Source: Micromonospora sp. MP36 (lineage in GTDB: Bacteria; Actinomycetota; Actinomycetes; Mycobacteriales; Micromonosporaceae). Taken from it: 63,167 nucleotides of DNA. Below the pieces are notes generated by a model, which was not told where the DNA came from, did not search any database, and was given only the letters and a program-made list of their open reading frames with translations. The position numbers and the translations under genes were made by a program. The stretch is taken from NCBI RefSeq assembly GCF_008119785.1, contig NZ_VSFA01000041.1, positions 1-63,167 on the forward strand. Direction: 5' to 3'. Positions 1 to 9,271 of the stretch are shown in pieces (positions within the stretch are counted from its first letter, which is position 1; the number at the start of each line of letters is the position of its first letter).

Positions 1-782
1 AGTTCCTGGTGTTGCTGCTGGCTGAGCACGCTGGAGAGGAACGCCCTGGTCCGTTCGTGAGCCGGGGCGGCCAGGAGTTCGCCGGGCCGGCCCCGCTCGA
101 CGACCACGCCGTCGGCGAAGAAGGTCAGCCAGTCGCCGACCTCCCTGGCGAAGGCGATCTCGTGAGTGACCACGACCATCGTCATCCCCTCGGCGGCGAG
201 GCCCTTCATGACCTCCAGCACCTCGTCGACCAGCTCGGGGTCCAGCGCGGAGGTCGGCTCGTCGAACAGCATCAGCGCCGGGTTCATCGCCAGCGCCCTG
301 GCGATGGCCACCCGCTGCTGCTGGCCGCCGGAGAGCTGGTGGGGACGCTTGTGCGCGTGGTCGGCCAGGCCCACGCGATCCAGGTGCTCCATCGCCCTCG
401 TCCGCGCCCGGTCCGGCGGGGTGCCCAGCACGTGGACGGGGCCGCAGGCGACGTTCTCCAGCGCGCTCTGGTGGGCGAACAGGTTGAAGCGCTGGAAAAC
501 CATGCCGATGTTCCGGCGGAACGCGGCGAACTCCTTGGGCGTCCAGGGGTGGTACCTGCCGTCGCGCAGGGTGTGGCCGACCTCCTCGTCGAGCACCCGC
601 AGGCTGCCCCCGAGCACCGGTTCGAGGCCGTTGACACAGCGCAGGAACGTGGACTTGCCGGAGCCCGAGGGGCCGATGATGCAGCTCACCTCGCCGGAGG
701 CCACGGTGAAGTCCACACCGTTGAGCACCTGCACGTCGCCGTAGCTCATCCGGACGCCCGAGGCCCGCACGACGGGGTTCAC
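1..782 (-). CDS. Polar amino-acid ABC transporter ATP-binding protein (3' end outside window)
   Basis: ATPase of a GlnQ/HisP-type importer; it should hydrolyse ATP on the cytoplasmic face to drive the permease encoded just upstream. Reading leftward from GTG at 782 it has a Walker A (GPSGSGKST), a Q-loop (VFQRFNLF), the signature LSGGQQQRVAIARAL, Walker B (LMLFDEPTSALDPE) and the switch histidine (VTHE). The start shares GTGA with the permease stop (780-782 against 779-781), so the genes are translationally coupled. About 260 codons are read without a stop; family members are about 240-260 residues, so only a few C-terminal residues are missing. A specific amino acid cannot be assigned. Confidence 0.93.
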   Translation of the reverse strand, partial: MNPVVRASGVRMSYGDVQVLNGVDFTVASGEVSCIIGPSGSGKSTFLRCVNGLEPVLGGSLRVLDEEVGHTLRDGRYHPWTPKEFAAFRRNIGMVFQRFNLFAHQSALENVACGPVHVLGTPPDRARTRAMEHLDRVGLADHAHKRPHQLSGGQQQRVAIARALAMNPALMLFDEPTSALDPELVDEVLEVMKGLAAEGMTMVVVTHEIAFAREVGDWLTFFADGVVVERGRPGELLAAPAHERTRAFLSSVLSQQQHQE

Positions 783-1693
783 GCGGCCACCTTCGGCAGG
801 ATCCTCGCCGCGACACCGCCGCTGCGTACGAGCCGTACGGCCTCGGAGCCGAAGCGGCGTTCCAGCCTGCCCTGCAGGAAGGTCGCCACGGCGGTCATGA
901 GCATGTACCACAGGCTCGCCACGATCAGCAGCTCCATGATCAGGTTGTTTGCCTTGTAGATCTGGCTGGCGTTGGTCATCAGGTCGTGCCCGGCGACCAC
1001 GTAGACCAGTGAGGTGGTCTTCAGCATGGAGATGAACTCGTTGCCGGTCGGCGGGATGATGATTCGCAGCGCCTGCGGCAGCACGATGACCCGCATCCGC
1101 TTGCCCGGAGTCATGCCCAGCGCGTACGCCGCCTCGGTCTGGCCGTGGTCGACGGCCTGGATCCCGGCGCGCACCGTCTCGGCGAAGTAGGCCGCCAGGT
1201 TCAGCCCCAGCCCGAGCATGGCCGAGGTGAAGCCGGTCATCACCTGGTTGGTGTCCCACTTGAGGCCGATCATGGTGTACGGGATCTTGAGCACCAGTTC
1301 GGGGAACAGGAAGGCGAGGTTGTACCAGAAGATGAGCTGTACCAGCACCGGCGTGCCGCGGAAGAACCAGATGTAGAAGGTGGCCAGCCCGCCCAGCACC
1401 GGGTTGTGCGACAGCCGCATGATCGCGACCAGCACGCCGAGCACCAGTCCGAGGACCGTCGCCAGCACCGAGATCTCGATGGTGACCCAGACGCCGTCCA
1501 GGATTCGGTCGTTGAACAGGTACTCGACGACCTTGCCCCAGTCCAGGCGTGGGTTGACCACGACCAGGTACGCCAGCCGGCCGGCGACCGCCAACGCGAC
1601 GGCCGCGGCCAGCCAGCGGCCCCAGTGCCAGGCGCGTGCGACGGGGACCGGCGTGCCCGACGCGTCGGCGATCGGTTCGGTCCGCACGGTCAC
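779..1693 (-). CDS. Amino-acid ABC transporter permease (HisM/GlnP family)
   Basis: Membrane subunit (304 aa) of the importer formed with its two flanking genes. After a polar 25-residue N-terminus it has one early hydrophobic segment (about 28-46). The ABC permease core follows: LDGVWVTIEISVLATVLGL, then FFRGTPVLVQLIFWYN, and the EAA loop (AAYALGMTPGKRMRVIVLPQALR) that contacts the ATPase. Start is GTG at 1693, overlapping the binding-protein stop (GTGA). The N-terminal extension is typical of permeases that act as homodimers, and no second permease gene is present. Substrate class (polar or basic amino acid) follows from the family only. Confidence 0.93.
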   Translation of the reverse strand: MTVRTEPIADASGTPVPVARAWHWGRWLAAAVALAVAGRLAYLVVVNPRLDWGKVVEYLFNDRILDGVWVTIEISVLATVLGLVLGVLVAIMRLSHNPVLGGLATFYIWFFRGTPVLVQLIFWYNLAFLFPELVLKIPYTMIGLKWDTNQVMTGFTSAMLGLGLNLAAYFAETVRAGIQAVDHGQTEAAYALGMTPGKRMRVIVLPQALRIIIPPTGNEFISMLKTTSLVYVVAGHDLMTNASQIYKANNLIMELLIVASLWYMLMTAVATFLQGRLERRFGSEAVRLVRSGGVAARILPKVAA

Positions 1694-2637
1694 TTACCGC
1701 CGTTGACCACAGCGGACTGGACGGCCAGCTTGTCCAGGTTCCACGCCGCCAGCAGCTTGCCGTACTCGCCGCTCTGGATGAGTGAGTCCAGCGCGCCCTT
1801 GATGGAGTCGATCAGCTCCTTGTTGTCCGGCTTCATTCCGATGCCCCACGGGCTCTCGGTGCCCTCGAGCGCGATCGCCTCCATCGCGAGCTTCGGGTCG
1901 GCGGACTTGTAGGCGGCCACCACGTAGTCGGTGATGGTGGCCTGCGCGCGACCGTTGCTGACCTGGAGCATGGCCTCCGAGTCGCCCGGGAACTTCAGGA
2001 TGTTCACCGCGGCCTTGCCGCCCTTCTTGCAGTCGGCGTCGTAGCTCTCGGCCAGTTCCATCGATGAGCCGTTGTCGACGACGGACACCGTCTTGCCGCA
2101 CAGATCCCCTGGTCCGGCGATGCCGGCCGAGTTGCCCTTCTTGACCAGCATCCCGGCGCCTGCCTGCACGTAGTCGACGAAGGTGACCTGGCCCTGCCGC
2201 TCGCGGTTGTCGGTCATCGAGGAGATGACGAAGTCGTAGCGGCCGGTGAGCACGCCGGGGATCTGCGAGTTGAACTCCTCGTCGGTGATGGTCACCTTGA
2301 CGCCGAGCTTCCTGGCGATCGCCCTGGCCAGCGCGGGGTCGAAGCCGATCGGGGTCTTGCCGTCGCTCGCGAACAGCTCCATTGGCGGGTAACCGATGGA
2401 GGAGACGACCTTCAGGCCGCCGGACTTCAGGCTCGCCGGCACCTTGGCCGCGAGGTCCTTGTCGGGGGTGATGGCGTTGATGACGTCGGCCGCCTTCTCC
2501 TCGGCGGGAGCCTGGTCGAGGGTGACGGGGGACCCCGCGGCGGCCGCGTCGCCTCCGTCGAGGGACTGGGCGCCGCAGGCCGCGGTGGCGGCGACCAGCG
2601 CGCCGGCAGCGAGCATGGTGAGGATTCGGGTGTGCAA
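1690..2637 (-). CDS. Amino-acid ABC transporter substrate-binding lipoprotein
   Basis: Extracellular receptor (315 aa) of the importer, a SBP family 3 protein. It has a lipoprotein signal with lipobox AATAAC, so it is probably anchored at Cys20. The family-3 core follows, with YPPMELFASDGKTPIGFDPALARAIA and the later IGMKPDNKELIDSIKGAL. The likely start is TTG at 2637: AAGGAG lies 7 nt upstream, whereas an internal ATG at residue 8 has no such site. It lies 12 nt downstream of the amidohydrolase gene, giving a four-gene operon amidohydrolase, binding protein, permease, ATPase. This suggests that the imported compound is an amide or N-acyl amino acid, which is inference. Confidence 0.92.
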   Translation of the reverse strand: MHTRILTMLAAGALVAATAACGAQSLDGGDAAAAGSPVTLDQAPAEEKAADVINAITPDKDLAAKVPASLKSGGLKVVSSIGYPPMELFASDGKTPIGFDPALARAIARKLGVKVTITDEEFNSQIPGVLTGRYDFVISSMTDNRERQGQVTFVDYVQAGAGMLVKKGNSAGIAGPGDLCGKTVSVVDNGSSMELAESYDADCKKGGKAAVNILKFPGDSEAMLQVSNGRAQATITDYVVAAYKSADPKLAMEAIALEGTESPWGIGMKPDNKELIDSIKGALDSLIQSGEYGKLLAAWNLDKLAVQSAVVNGGK

Positions 2638-2649
2638 CGGGGTGCTCCT

Positions 2650-4218
2650 TCAGGATTGCTGCCAGCGGATTTCGCCGCCGACGACGGTCGTCATGACCTT
2701 GGTACGCAGCACCGCGTCCGGTGACTCCCGGTAGGGGTCGGTGTCCACCGCGATGAAGTCGGCGAGCTTGCCGGGCGCGAGGACGCCCTTGCGGTCCTCC
2801 TCGCCGGCGGCGTAGGCCGCGCCCAGGGTGTGGGCGGTGACGGCCTCGGCCATGCTCAGCCGCTGCTCGGGCTGCCAGCCCCCGGCCGGGGCGCCGTCGG
2901 GGCGGGTACGGGTCACCGCGGCGTACAGCGCGGCGAACGGGTTGGGGTGCTCGACCGGGGCGTCGGAGCCGAAGGCCAGCGCGACGCCGGCGTCCAGCAT
3001 CCCGCGCCAGGCGTAGGAGGCCAGATCGTGGCCGGTCAGCAGGGAGTCGACCAGATCGATGTCGCTGGTGCAGTGCACCGGCTGCATCGAGGCGACGATG
3101 CCCAGCCTGGCCATCCTGGCCAGGTCGGCGGGCTGCAGGTGCTGCGCGTGCTCGATGCGGTGCCGCAGCCCCGGCGTACGACCGACCGCCTCGTAGGCGT
3201 CGATGACCAGGTGGTTGGCCTGGTCGCCGATGGCGTGGGTGGCCACCGCGATGCCGGCTTCCGCGGCCTTGGCGAACAGCTTGACCAGGTCCTCGTACGG
3301 GGTGACCGCGATGCCCACGTTGCCCTGCTCACCGGCGAAGGACTTGCTCATGTGGCAGCTGTGGGAGCCGAGCGCGCCGTCGCTGAAGATCTTCACGGGC
3401 CCGGTGCGGAGCCAGTCGTCGCCCTGCCCGGTGCGGCGGCCCTCGGCGATGGCCGCCTCCAGGTGGAGCATCGGGATCGCCTTGTGGACGCGCAGCTTTA
3501 GCTCGCCGGCGTCGCGCAGAGCCAGGTAGGCGGCCCGGCAGTCCTCGCCGTCGATGTCGTGCACGCTGGTCAGGCCGAGCGCGAGCAGCTCCTCCTGCCC
3601 GGCGCGCAGCAGGTCGCGCAGGTCGGGGGAGATCATGAGGTCGCGCAGCGGGTACGAGGCCGCCTCGCGCAGGATGCCGGTCGGCTCTCCGCTCGCGTCC
3701 CTGACGATCTCCCCGCCCACCGGGTCGGGAGTGCTCGCGTCGATGCCGGCCAGCCGCAGGGCCGCGGAGTTGGCCCACACCGTGTGGCCGTCCACGCTGG
3801 GCAACGCGACCGGCAGCTCGGGACAGACCGAGTCCAGCGCGTACCGGTCCGGCTGCGCTGGCGGATCCCAGGTGTTGCTGTTCCACCGGCCGCCGAACAG
3901 CCAGGCGCCCGGCCGCAGCCGCGCCGCGTGCGCGGCGATCATGGCGAGGGCTTCGTCCAGGGAGCGCACCTCGCGCAGGTCCACGGCGCCCAGGCTCTGC
4001 GCGTACTGCGCGGTGTGGATGTGGGCGTCGTAGAGCCCGGGGAGCACCGCGGCGCCCTCCAGGTCGATCAGCTCTGCCGCTCGGCCTGCGGCCTCGCGCA
4101 CCTCTGCCTCCCCGCCGACGGCCAGCAGGCGATCGCCGGCCACGGCCATGGCCTCGGCCAACGGGTTGCCGCTGTCTCCCGTGCGGATGGCGGCGTTGCG
4201 GTACACGCGGATGCTCAT
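2650..4218 (-). CDS. YtcJ-like metal-dependent amidohydrolase
   Basis: Amidohydrolase-superfamily enzyme (522 aa) of the YtcJ/NfdA group, predicted cytoplasmic. Visible landmarks are the N-terminal beta-sandwich (residues 1-60), HIHTAQY (the HxH metal pair), TGPVKIFSDGALGS (candidate bridging Lys), ATHAIGDQANH and HRIEHAQH (metal-binding His) and GSDAPVEHPNPF (catalytic Asp). The sandwich is completed at the C-terminus by APGKLADFIAVDTDP. Relatives hydrolyse amides, formamides or exoenzyme-released amide products. It is the first gene of the operon with the amino-acid importer and is transcribed away from the LysR gene at 4329, its likely regulator. Confidence 0.9.
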   Translation of the reverse strand: MSIRVYRNAAIRTGDSGNPLAEAMAVAGDRLLAVGGEAEVREAAGRAAELIDLEGAAVLPGLYDAHIHTAQYAQSLGAVDLREVRSLDEALAMIAAHAARLRPGAWLFGGRWNSNTWDPPAQPDRYALDSVCPELPVALPSVDGHTVWANSAALRLAGIDASTPDPVGGEIVRDASGEPTGILREAASYPLRDLMISPDLRDLLRAGQEELLALGLTSVHDIDGEDCRAAYLALRDAGELKLRVHKAIPMLHLEAAIAEGRRTGQGDDWLRTGPVKIFSDGALGSHSCHMSKSFAGEQGNVGIAVTPYEDLVKLFAKAAEAGIAVATHAIGDQANHLVIDAYEAVGRTPGLRHRIEHAQHLQPADLARMARLGIVASMQPVHCTSDIDLVDSLLTGHDLASYAWRGMLDAGVALAFGSDAPVEHPNPFAALYAAVTRTRPDGAPAGGWQPEQRLSMAEAVTAHTLGAAYAAGEEDRKGVLAPGKLADFIAVDTDPYRESPDAVLRTKVMTTVVGGEIRWQQS

Positions 4219-4288
4219 GTGACTCTCACGGTCTCGAGGGGCGGTGGTCCATCACTGTAGGAATGGAGGAAAGAAGAGGGAAGCGCTA

Positions 4289-4303
4289 TAAACACGGTAT
4301 TTA
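4289..4303. promoter_or_regulatory. Candidate LysR operator in divergent intergenic region
   Basis: The AT-rich 110-bp gap between the amidohydrolase and LysR genes holds TAAA-N7-TTTA, a short dyad just upstream of the LysR start. LysR proteins usually bind such AT-rich dyads between their own gene and the divergent target. The arms are only 4 bp, so this is a weak call. Confidence 0.35.
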
Positions 4304-4328
4304 GCAGCCCTGAGAGCAAGGAAATCTG

Positions 4329-5207
4329 ATGCTCAAGCCGGAACACTTGCGCACCCTCCGCGAGGTGATCCAGCTGGGATCCTTCGCCGCCGCCGCCAAC
4401 CGGCTCGGCTACACGTCGTCCGCCGTCTCCCAGCAGATCGCGGCGCTGGAGCGGCAACTGGGCGTGAAGCTGTTCGACCGCTCGGCGCACAGCGTGCTGC
4501 CGACCAGCGCCGCCGAGGTGCTGGCCAGGCACGCGGAGACCGTGCTCACCGACATGGCGCGCATGGTCGCCACCGTCCAGGCCGTTCACCGCAACAGCGA
4601 GCGACAGTTCCACCTGGGCATCTTTCCCAGCTTTGCCGACGTGCTGACCGGCGTGCTGCGGCGGATGGAGCCTCGGGAACGCGCCGGCATCAGGGTCACC
4701 GTTGCCGAGTCCTCCCAGCTCATCCCGCGCCTGGGTGCCGGCGGCGAGATGGACGCGGCGATCGTCTACCAGGTGGGGAACTCCGGCCTGTCGTGGCCGT
4801 CCGCGTTGGGCCGGCGCTGGATCGCCGTGGACCGCTACAAGCTCGTCCTCCCGCGTGACTGGGCCGACGAACTGGCGCCCTACCGGGCCGAGCAGCTCGT
4901 CGACCTGCCGTGGATCATGCATCACCCGGGCAGCAGCGACGCTTCCTTCTTCGACGGAGTGTTCTCCCGCTGGAGCCTGCACCCCCGGGTGGCCGGACAC
5001 TCCGACGACTTCAAGATCACGATGGCGATGGTCGAGGCGGGGGCCGGCGCGGCGCTCGTCCCCGACCTCGCGCTGCGCGGGCATGGTCCCGGCGTCGTGG
5101 TCGCCGACGTGCCGTGGCTGAATACCAGCCGCAACATCTTCACCCTCGTCCGGCCCGACCGTGAAACCACCCGCCTGCTCACCTTGCTGGATGCGCTGGC
5201 GGTCTGA
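4329..5207 (+). CDS. LysR-family transcriptional regulator
   Basis: DNA-binding regulator (292 aa) with the LysR layout. The winged HTH is at residues 1-60 (LRTLREVIQLGSFAAAANRLG, then SSAVSQQIAALERQLGVKLFDR), followed by a linker helix and a periplasmic-binding-like effector domain (about 90-290). ATG at 4329 is preceded by AAGGAAA. It is divergent from the amidohydrolase/amino-acid-importer operon and upstream of an amidase, so it probably responds to an amino acid or amide and controls one or both. The effector is not deducible from sequence. Confidence 0.93.
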   Translation: MLKPEHLRTLREVIQLGSFAAAANRLGYTSSAVSQQIAALERQLGVKLFDRSAHSVLPTSAAEVLARHAETVLTDMARMVATVQAVHRNSERQFHLGIFPSFADVLTGVLRRMEPRERAGIRVTVAESSQLIPRLGAGGEMDAAIVYQVGNSGLSWPSALGRRWIAVDRYKLVLPRDWADELAPYRAEQLVDLPWIMHHPGSSDASFFDGVFSRWSLHPRVAGHSDDFKITMAMVEAGAGAALVPDLALRGHGPGVVVADVPWLNTSRNIFTLVRPDRETTRLLTLLDALAV

Positions 5208-5367
5208 CCTCGGGCCGGTGCGCCCCTCCGCCTCGACGTCCTTCCGTCGTACTCGACGGCGGACAGCGGATCTGCCAGCATGTGCCGGATCGCGGCGCGG
5301 TCGGCGACCCGTCGGGTCACCATGGCCGGCTCGACCACCGCCCGGCAGGCGTCAGGAGGTCCCGATC

Positions 5368-6549
5368 ATGGAACGCGAGGCGGCGATCGCCAGGTCCGCC
5401 GAGGCGATACGCCTCCACAGCGGGCACAACATTCTCATCGAGTCCGGCGCCGAGCCGGTCATCGATCGGCTCGCCGGCCGCGACCTGCTGCCGCCCGCCG
5501 CACCTGCCGAGCTGTCGGCTTGGACGTTCGTGGTCAAGGACATGATCGATGTCGCCGGGCTCCGCACGACCCGCGGCTCCGTCCTGTACGGAAGCGAGGA
5601 GGCGCTGACCACGGCGCCGTGCGTCGAGCGGCTGGAGCGCGCGGGAGCGCTCCTGGTCGGCAAGGCGAACCAGCACGAGTTCGCCTGGGGCGTCACGAGC
5701 GAGAACCCCCACTGGGGCGACGTGCGCAACCCGCGCCATGCGCAGCTGACTCCCGGCGGGTCGAGCGGCGGCACGGCCGCGGCGCTCGCCGCCGGGATCG
5801 CTCGGTTCGGCCTCGGCACGGACACCGGCGGCTCGGTGCGGATCCCGGCGGCCTGCTGCGGCGTGGTCGGACTGCGCCCGAGGGTCGGTGTCCTGCCGGT
5901 CGAGGGGGTCGCGCCCGTCGCCCCCATGTTCGATGTGGTCGGGCCGATGGCCACGTCGGTCGCCGACTGCGCGCGGGTGTGGCGGGCGCTCTCCGGGGCG
6001 GCCGTCCCGCCGCTGGACTCGCTGTCGGGGCTGGTGGTCGGCGTGGCCGAGGGGTGCGCGCAGGCCGGGGAGTTCGCCCATCTGGGCGCCGAGCTCCGGG
6101 AGATCGCCCTGCCGTACGACATCCTCCTGCCGTACTGGACGATCGTGGGCGCGCAGGCCCGGCGCACCCACGAGGCCACGTACCCGAGGAACGCCGCGAG
6201 CTACAGCGCGGGCGTGCGGCGGAAGCTGGACGACGCCGCCGGGATCGGCCATCGGGAGTACCGCCGGGCCGTCGAAGAGCTCGCCGCCGCCCGGGCCAGG
6301 TTCTCCGCGGAGATGGCCGGCATCGACATCCTGATCACGCCGACGCTCGGCGGCCCCGCGCCTCGGGTCGGCTGCGACGAGGCCGCCGTGCGCGGCGAGG
6401 TCGGCCGGATCACCGCCGTCGTTTCCGCGCTCGGCCTGCCCGCGCTGGCGATCGGCGACCTGCAGGCGGTGGGCCGCAGCGAGGCGGACGTACTGCGGGT
6501 CGGCCGGTGCTGGGAGGCCGCCGGCGGCGGGATCCCCGCGCCCTGCTGA
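5368..6549 (+). CDS. Amidase-signature enzyme
   Basis: Amide hydrolase (393 aa). The Ser-cisSer-Lys triad is complete: Lys57 in FVVKDMIDVAG, Ser132 in PGGSSGGTAAALAAG and nucleophile Ser156 in TDTGGSVRIPAACCG. The start is ATG at 5368 because a consensus AGGAGGT sits 7 nt upstream; an in-frame extension back to 5161 overlaps the LysR gene and is Arg/Pro-rich noise. At 393 aa it is shorter than GatA (about 480) and lacks much of the C-terminal region, resembling the compact amidases of AtzE/biuret-type pathways. It lies 160 nt after LysR and may be part of its regulon. Confidence 0.92.
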   Translation: MEREAAIARSAEAIRLHSGHNILIESGAEPVIDRLAGRDLLPPAAPAELSAWTFVVKDMIDVAGLRTTRGSVLYGSEEALTTAPCVERLERAGALLVGKANQHEFAWGVTSENPHWGDVRNPRHAQLTPGGSSGGTAAALAAGIARFGLGTDTGGSVRIPAACCGVVGLRPRVGVLPVEGVAPVAPMFDVVGPMATSVADCARVWRALSGAAVPPLDSLSGLVVGVAEGCAQAGEFAHLGAELREIALPYDILLPYWTIVGAQARRTHEATYPRNAASYSAGVRRKLDDAAGIGHREYRRAVEELAAARARFSAEMAGIDILITPTLGGPAPRVGCDEAAVRGEVGRITAVVSALGLPALAIGDLQAVGRSEADVLRVGRCWEAAGGGIPAPC

Positions 6550-6576
6550 ACGCCGGACGCCGTCGGACACATGCCG

Positions 6577-7617
6577 TCAGGCGCGCGACGACAAGCTCCA
6601 CGGGTCCACTGGGACGACGCCCGTGCAGCGGCCGAAGGGGTCGAGGACCCGCCCGTAGAGCTTCGCCTGCCGCAGCACGATCTGCCGGTCGGCGACGCTC
6701 ACGTAGGGGAACCGCTCCTCGAGGCGCACCACCAGCGGATGCAGGTCGGAGACCCCGTGCAGGCCGACGGTGAGGAGCATGTTGCGGGCCCCCGCGAGCG
6801 CCGCGCACGTGCGCGTCTCCGGCCAGTCGAGCAGCGCCCGGCCCGTCTCCTCCAGGAGTCCGTCCGGCATCCGCAGCCACAGCACCGCAGAGGAGTGCCA
6901 GCCCGCGCGCGACCGTGCCAGGTCGCAGCGGAAGTCGATGTCGCCGGTCGCGACGAGGCGTGACAGCCTGCGCTGCACCGTGCGCTCGGACATGCCGATG
7001 ACGCCCGCGAGCTCGGCGTAGCCGGCGCGGCCATCCGCGAGCAGGGCCTTGAACAGCAGCCGGTCGATCTCGTCCATGCCGCTGGTGGACGCCGGTGGCG
7101 TGGGCCGCCTGGCCAGCCCGCCGGCGGATCGAGGCGACAGGACGCGCAGCCGCCAGCGGCGGGAGGCCTCAAAGACGCGCGTGGCGACCTGGGTGCGCAC
7201 CTTCGCCACGCCGGGCACCCGTGGCAGGTCCGTGAGCAGGTAGTCCGCCAGCGCCGGCATCGACGCGGCGACGGCGATCACGAACAGGTCGTGATCGGCG
7301 GCGACGTGCTGGACGGTGATGAGATGTCCCGCCGCCGCGAGCGCGCCCGCGACCTCGACCGCCGTCCCGGCCTCGCAGTCGATCTCCAGGAACGCCATGC
7401 TCATCGTGTGCATCTGGCGCTGGCCCAGGGCGACGGTGGTCCACGCCTCCCCGGTGCTGGTCAGCCGCTGCCAGCGCCGCGCCGCCGTCACCGGGTCCGC
7501 GCCGATCGCCGCCCCGACGTCCACCCAGCTTGCTCGCGGGTTGATCTGAAGGGCGTCGATGAGTTCGAGGTCGGTCTCCGGCAGCAGCCGCGGAGGCGCG
7601 ATGTCGGAATCCTGCAA
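6577..7617 (-). CDS. Two-module Lrp/AsnC-family transcriptional regulator
   Basis: Regulator of 346 aa, roughly twice the usual Lrp length. It contains two winged-HTH/RAM-like modules: HTH1 near 14-60 (LIDALQINPRASWVDVGAAIG) and HTH2 near 180-225 (IDRLLFKALLADGRAGYAEL, then SERTVQRRLSRLVATGDIDF), each followed by an alpha/beta ligand-sensing segment (VQHVAADHDLFVIAVAA and ARNMLLTVGLHGVSDL). Lrp proteins sense amino acids. It is divergent from the deacylase/racemase pair at 7778-9957 and a perfect palindrome lies between them (7642-7659), so it probably controls that pair and itself. It ends 27 nt from the convergent amidase. Confidence 0.9.
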   Translation of the reverse strand: MQDSDIAPPRLLPETDLELIDALQINPRASWVDVGAAIGADPVTAARRWQRLTSTGEAWTTVALGQRQMHTMSMAFLEIDCEAGTAVEVAGALAAAGHLITVQHVAADHDLFVIAVAASMPALADYLLTDLPRVPGVAKVRTQVATRVFEASRRWRLRVLSPRSAGGLARRPTPPASTSGMDEIDRLLFKALLADGRAGYAELAGVIGMSERTVQRRLSRLVATGDIDFRCDLARSRAGWHSSAVLWLRMPDGLLEETGRALLDWPETRTCAALAGARNMLLTVGLHGVSDLHPLVVRLEERFPYVSVADRQIVLRQAKLYGRVLDPFGRCTGVVPVDPWSLSSRA

Positions 7618-7641
7618 GCTAAGCCTATCAGTGTCGTATTG

Positions 7642-7659
7642 CTGCGTCTGAAGACGCAG
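7642..7659. promoter_or_regulatory. 18-bp palindrome, likely Lrp-type operator
   Basis: CTGCGTCT-GA-AGACGCAG has perfect 8-bp arms with a 2-nt centre. It lies 25 nt upstream of the Lrp-like start (7617) in the 160-bp divergent gap before the deacylase gene. Its position makes it the best operator candidate for the adjacent regulator. The rest of the gap (7660-7777) shows no clear -10/-35 hexamers. Confidence 0.6.
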
Positions 7660-7777
7660 ATGACCTTATACCTCGATCCTTTTCTGGGCGGCCGCCCGCG
7701 GCGCTGCGTCGGTCAGCCGCCCTTGGCTCGCCGATTGCCCGTCTCCGGCTCGCCGCAGGGGGAGAGGACGCTTCTCG

Positions 7778-9271
7778 ATGACCCGGTTCCGCGACTGCGA
7801 CCTGGTGCTGGCCGGGGGACGGGTCGTCGACCCCGAATCCGGCCTGGACACGGTCACGGACGTCGCGGTCAGCGGCGGCACGGTCGTGGCGGTCGGCGAC
7901 TCGTCGGACCTCCGCCCGGCACAGACGCTCGACGTGTCCGGTCACGTCGTCACCGCCGGATTCATCGACCTGCACAGCCACGCGCAGACCATCCCCTCCC
8001 TGCGGCTCCAGGCCCTGGACGGGGTCACCACCGCCCTCGAGTTGGAGTCCGGCGCGGGCGATGTGACCCGCGCGCTCGCGAGCGCGGCGGCGGAGGGCCG
8101 CCCCGTCAACTACGGCTACTCGACCTCATGGGCACAGGCGAGGATGAGTGTCCTGGACGGCATGACCCCGGGCCACGGACCCCTCGGCTTCGCGGCGGGC
8201 ATCGGGGAGCGCACCGGCTGGCAGCGGCCCGCGAATCCCGCCGAGCTTGCGCGGATCATCGGCCGCTTGGAGGAGGAGATCGGCGCGGGCGCGCTCGGCG
8301 TCGGCGTACTGCTCGGATACGCCCCACGGACCGGACGGCGCGAATACCTGGGGGTGGCGAGCACCGCCGCACGCCTTGGCGTGCCGACCTTCACGCACGC
8401 CCGCTTCAAGAACCGAGACGACCCGGAGTCCGCGCTGGAAGGCGTGGCCGAGATCGTCGCGGCGGCAGCCGGGACCGGCGCGCACATGCACCTGTGCCAC
8501 CTGAACTCCACGGCACTGCGGGCCATCGACGAGGTGGCTGACCTGATCAGCGGCGCACGCGCGCGTGGACTCGCCATCACGACCGAGGCCTATCCGTACG
8601 GCGCGGGGATGACCGCCGTCGGGGCACCTTTCCTGAGCCCGGACCACCTTCCCCGCCTCGGCCTCCGCCCTTCGGACCTGGTCGTCGTGGCCACGGGCGA
8701 ACGTCCCGCCGGCGAGGACCGGCTCCGGCGGATCCGGCGCGACACCCCCGGCGCGTTGGTCCTCGTCCACTATCTCGACGAGGGGTCGGCACCCGACCTG
8801 GCCCTGATCCGGCGGGCGTTGCTGCTCGACGACACCGCGGTCGCCTCGGACGCCGTCCCCTTCACCGACGTGGACGGCACGCCCATCGAGGGCGACCGTC
8901 CCATGCCGCCCGGCGCTCTCTCACATCCCCGCAGCTCCGGCACCTTCTCGCGGTTCCTGCGCACGATGGTGCGGGAGACCGCGACGTTGTCGCTGAGCGA
9001 GGCGCTGCGCCGCTGCTCGCTGCTGCCCGCCACGTTCCTCCAGGCCACCAGCCCGGCCATGGCGCGCAAGGGCCGCGTACGAGCGGGCCACGACGCCGAC
9101 CTCGTGGTCTTCGACCTCGCCGAGGTCGAAGACCGGTCGACGTACCGGGTCCCGGCGGCGGCGTCGATCGGGTTCAAGCACGTGTTCGTCGGTGGGGAAG
9201 CCGTGGTGCGCGACGGCGCCCTGGTGCCCTCCGCGCTGCCCGGCCGCGCCATCGTCGGCGGTGCCCGGTGA
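7778..9271 (+). CDS. N-acyl-D-amino-acid deacylase-like amidohydrolase
   Basis: Amidohydrolase-superfamily protein (497 aa) of the D-aminoacylase type. N-terminal sandwich strands (DLVLAGGRVVDPESGL) lead to the metal pair in DLHSHAQT (His66, His68). HARFKNRDDPESA, HLCHLNSTAL and SDAVPFTDVDGTPIEG complete the barrel, and the C-terminal strand set (HDADLVVFDLAEVED) closes the sandwich. Family members remove the acyl group from N-acyl-D-amino acids or act on related amides. Its stop overlaps the racemase start (GTGA), tightly linking deacylation to amino-acid isomerisation. Exact substrate unknown. Confidence 0.87.
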   Translation: MTRFRDCDLVLAGGRVVDPESGLDTVTDVAVSGGTVVAVGDSSDLRPAQTLDVSGHVVTAGFIDLHSHAQTIPSLRLQALDGVTTALELESGAGDVTRALASAAAEGRPVNYGYSTSWAQARMSVLDGMTPGHGPLGFAAGIGERTGWQRPANPAELARIIGRLEEEIGAGALGVGVLLGYAPRTGRREYLGVASTAARLGVPTFTHARFKNRDDPESALEGVAEIVAAAAGTGAHMHLCHLNSTALRAIDEVADLISGARARGLAITTEAYPYGAGMTAVGAPFLSPDHLPRLGLRPSDLVVVATGERPAGEDRLRRIRRDTPGALVLVHYLDEGSAPDLALIRRALLLDDTAVASDAVPFTDVDGTPIEGDRPMPPGALSHPRSSGTFSRFLRTMVRETATLSLSEALRRCSLLPATFLQATSPAMARKGRVRAGHDADLVVFDLAEVEDRSTYRVPAAASIGFKHVFVGGEAVVRDGALVPSALPGRAIVGGAR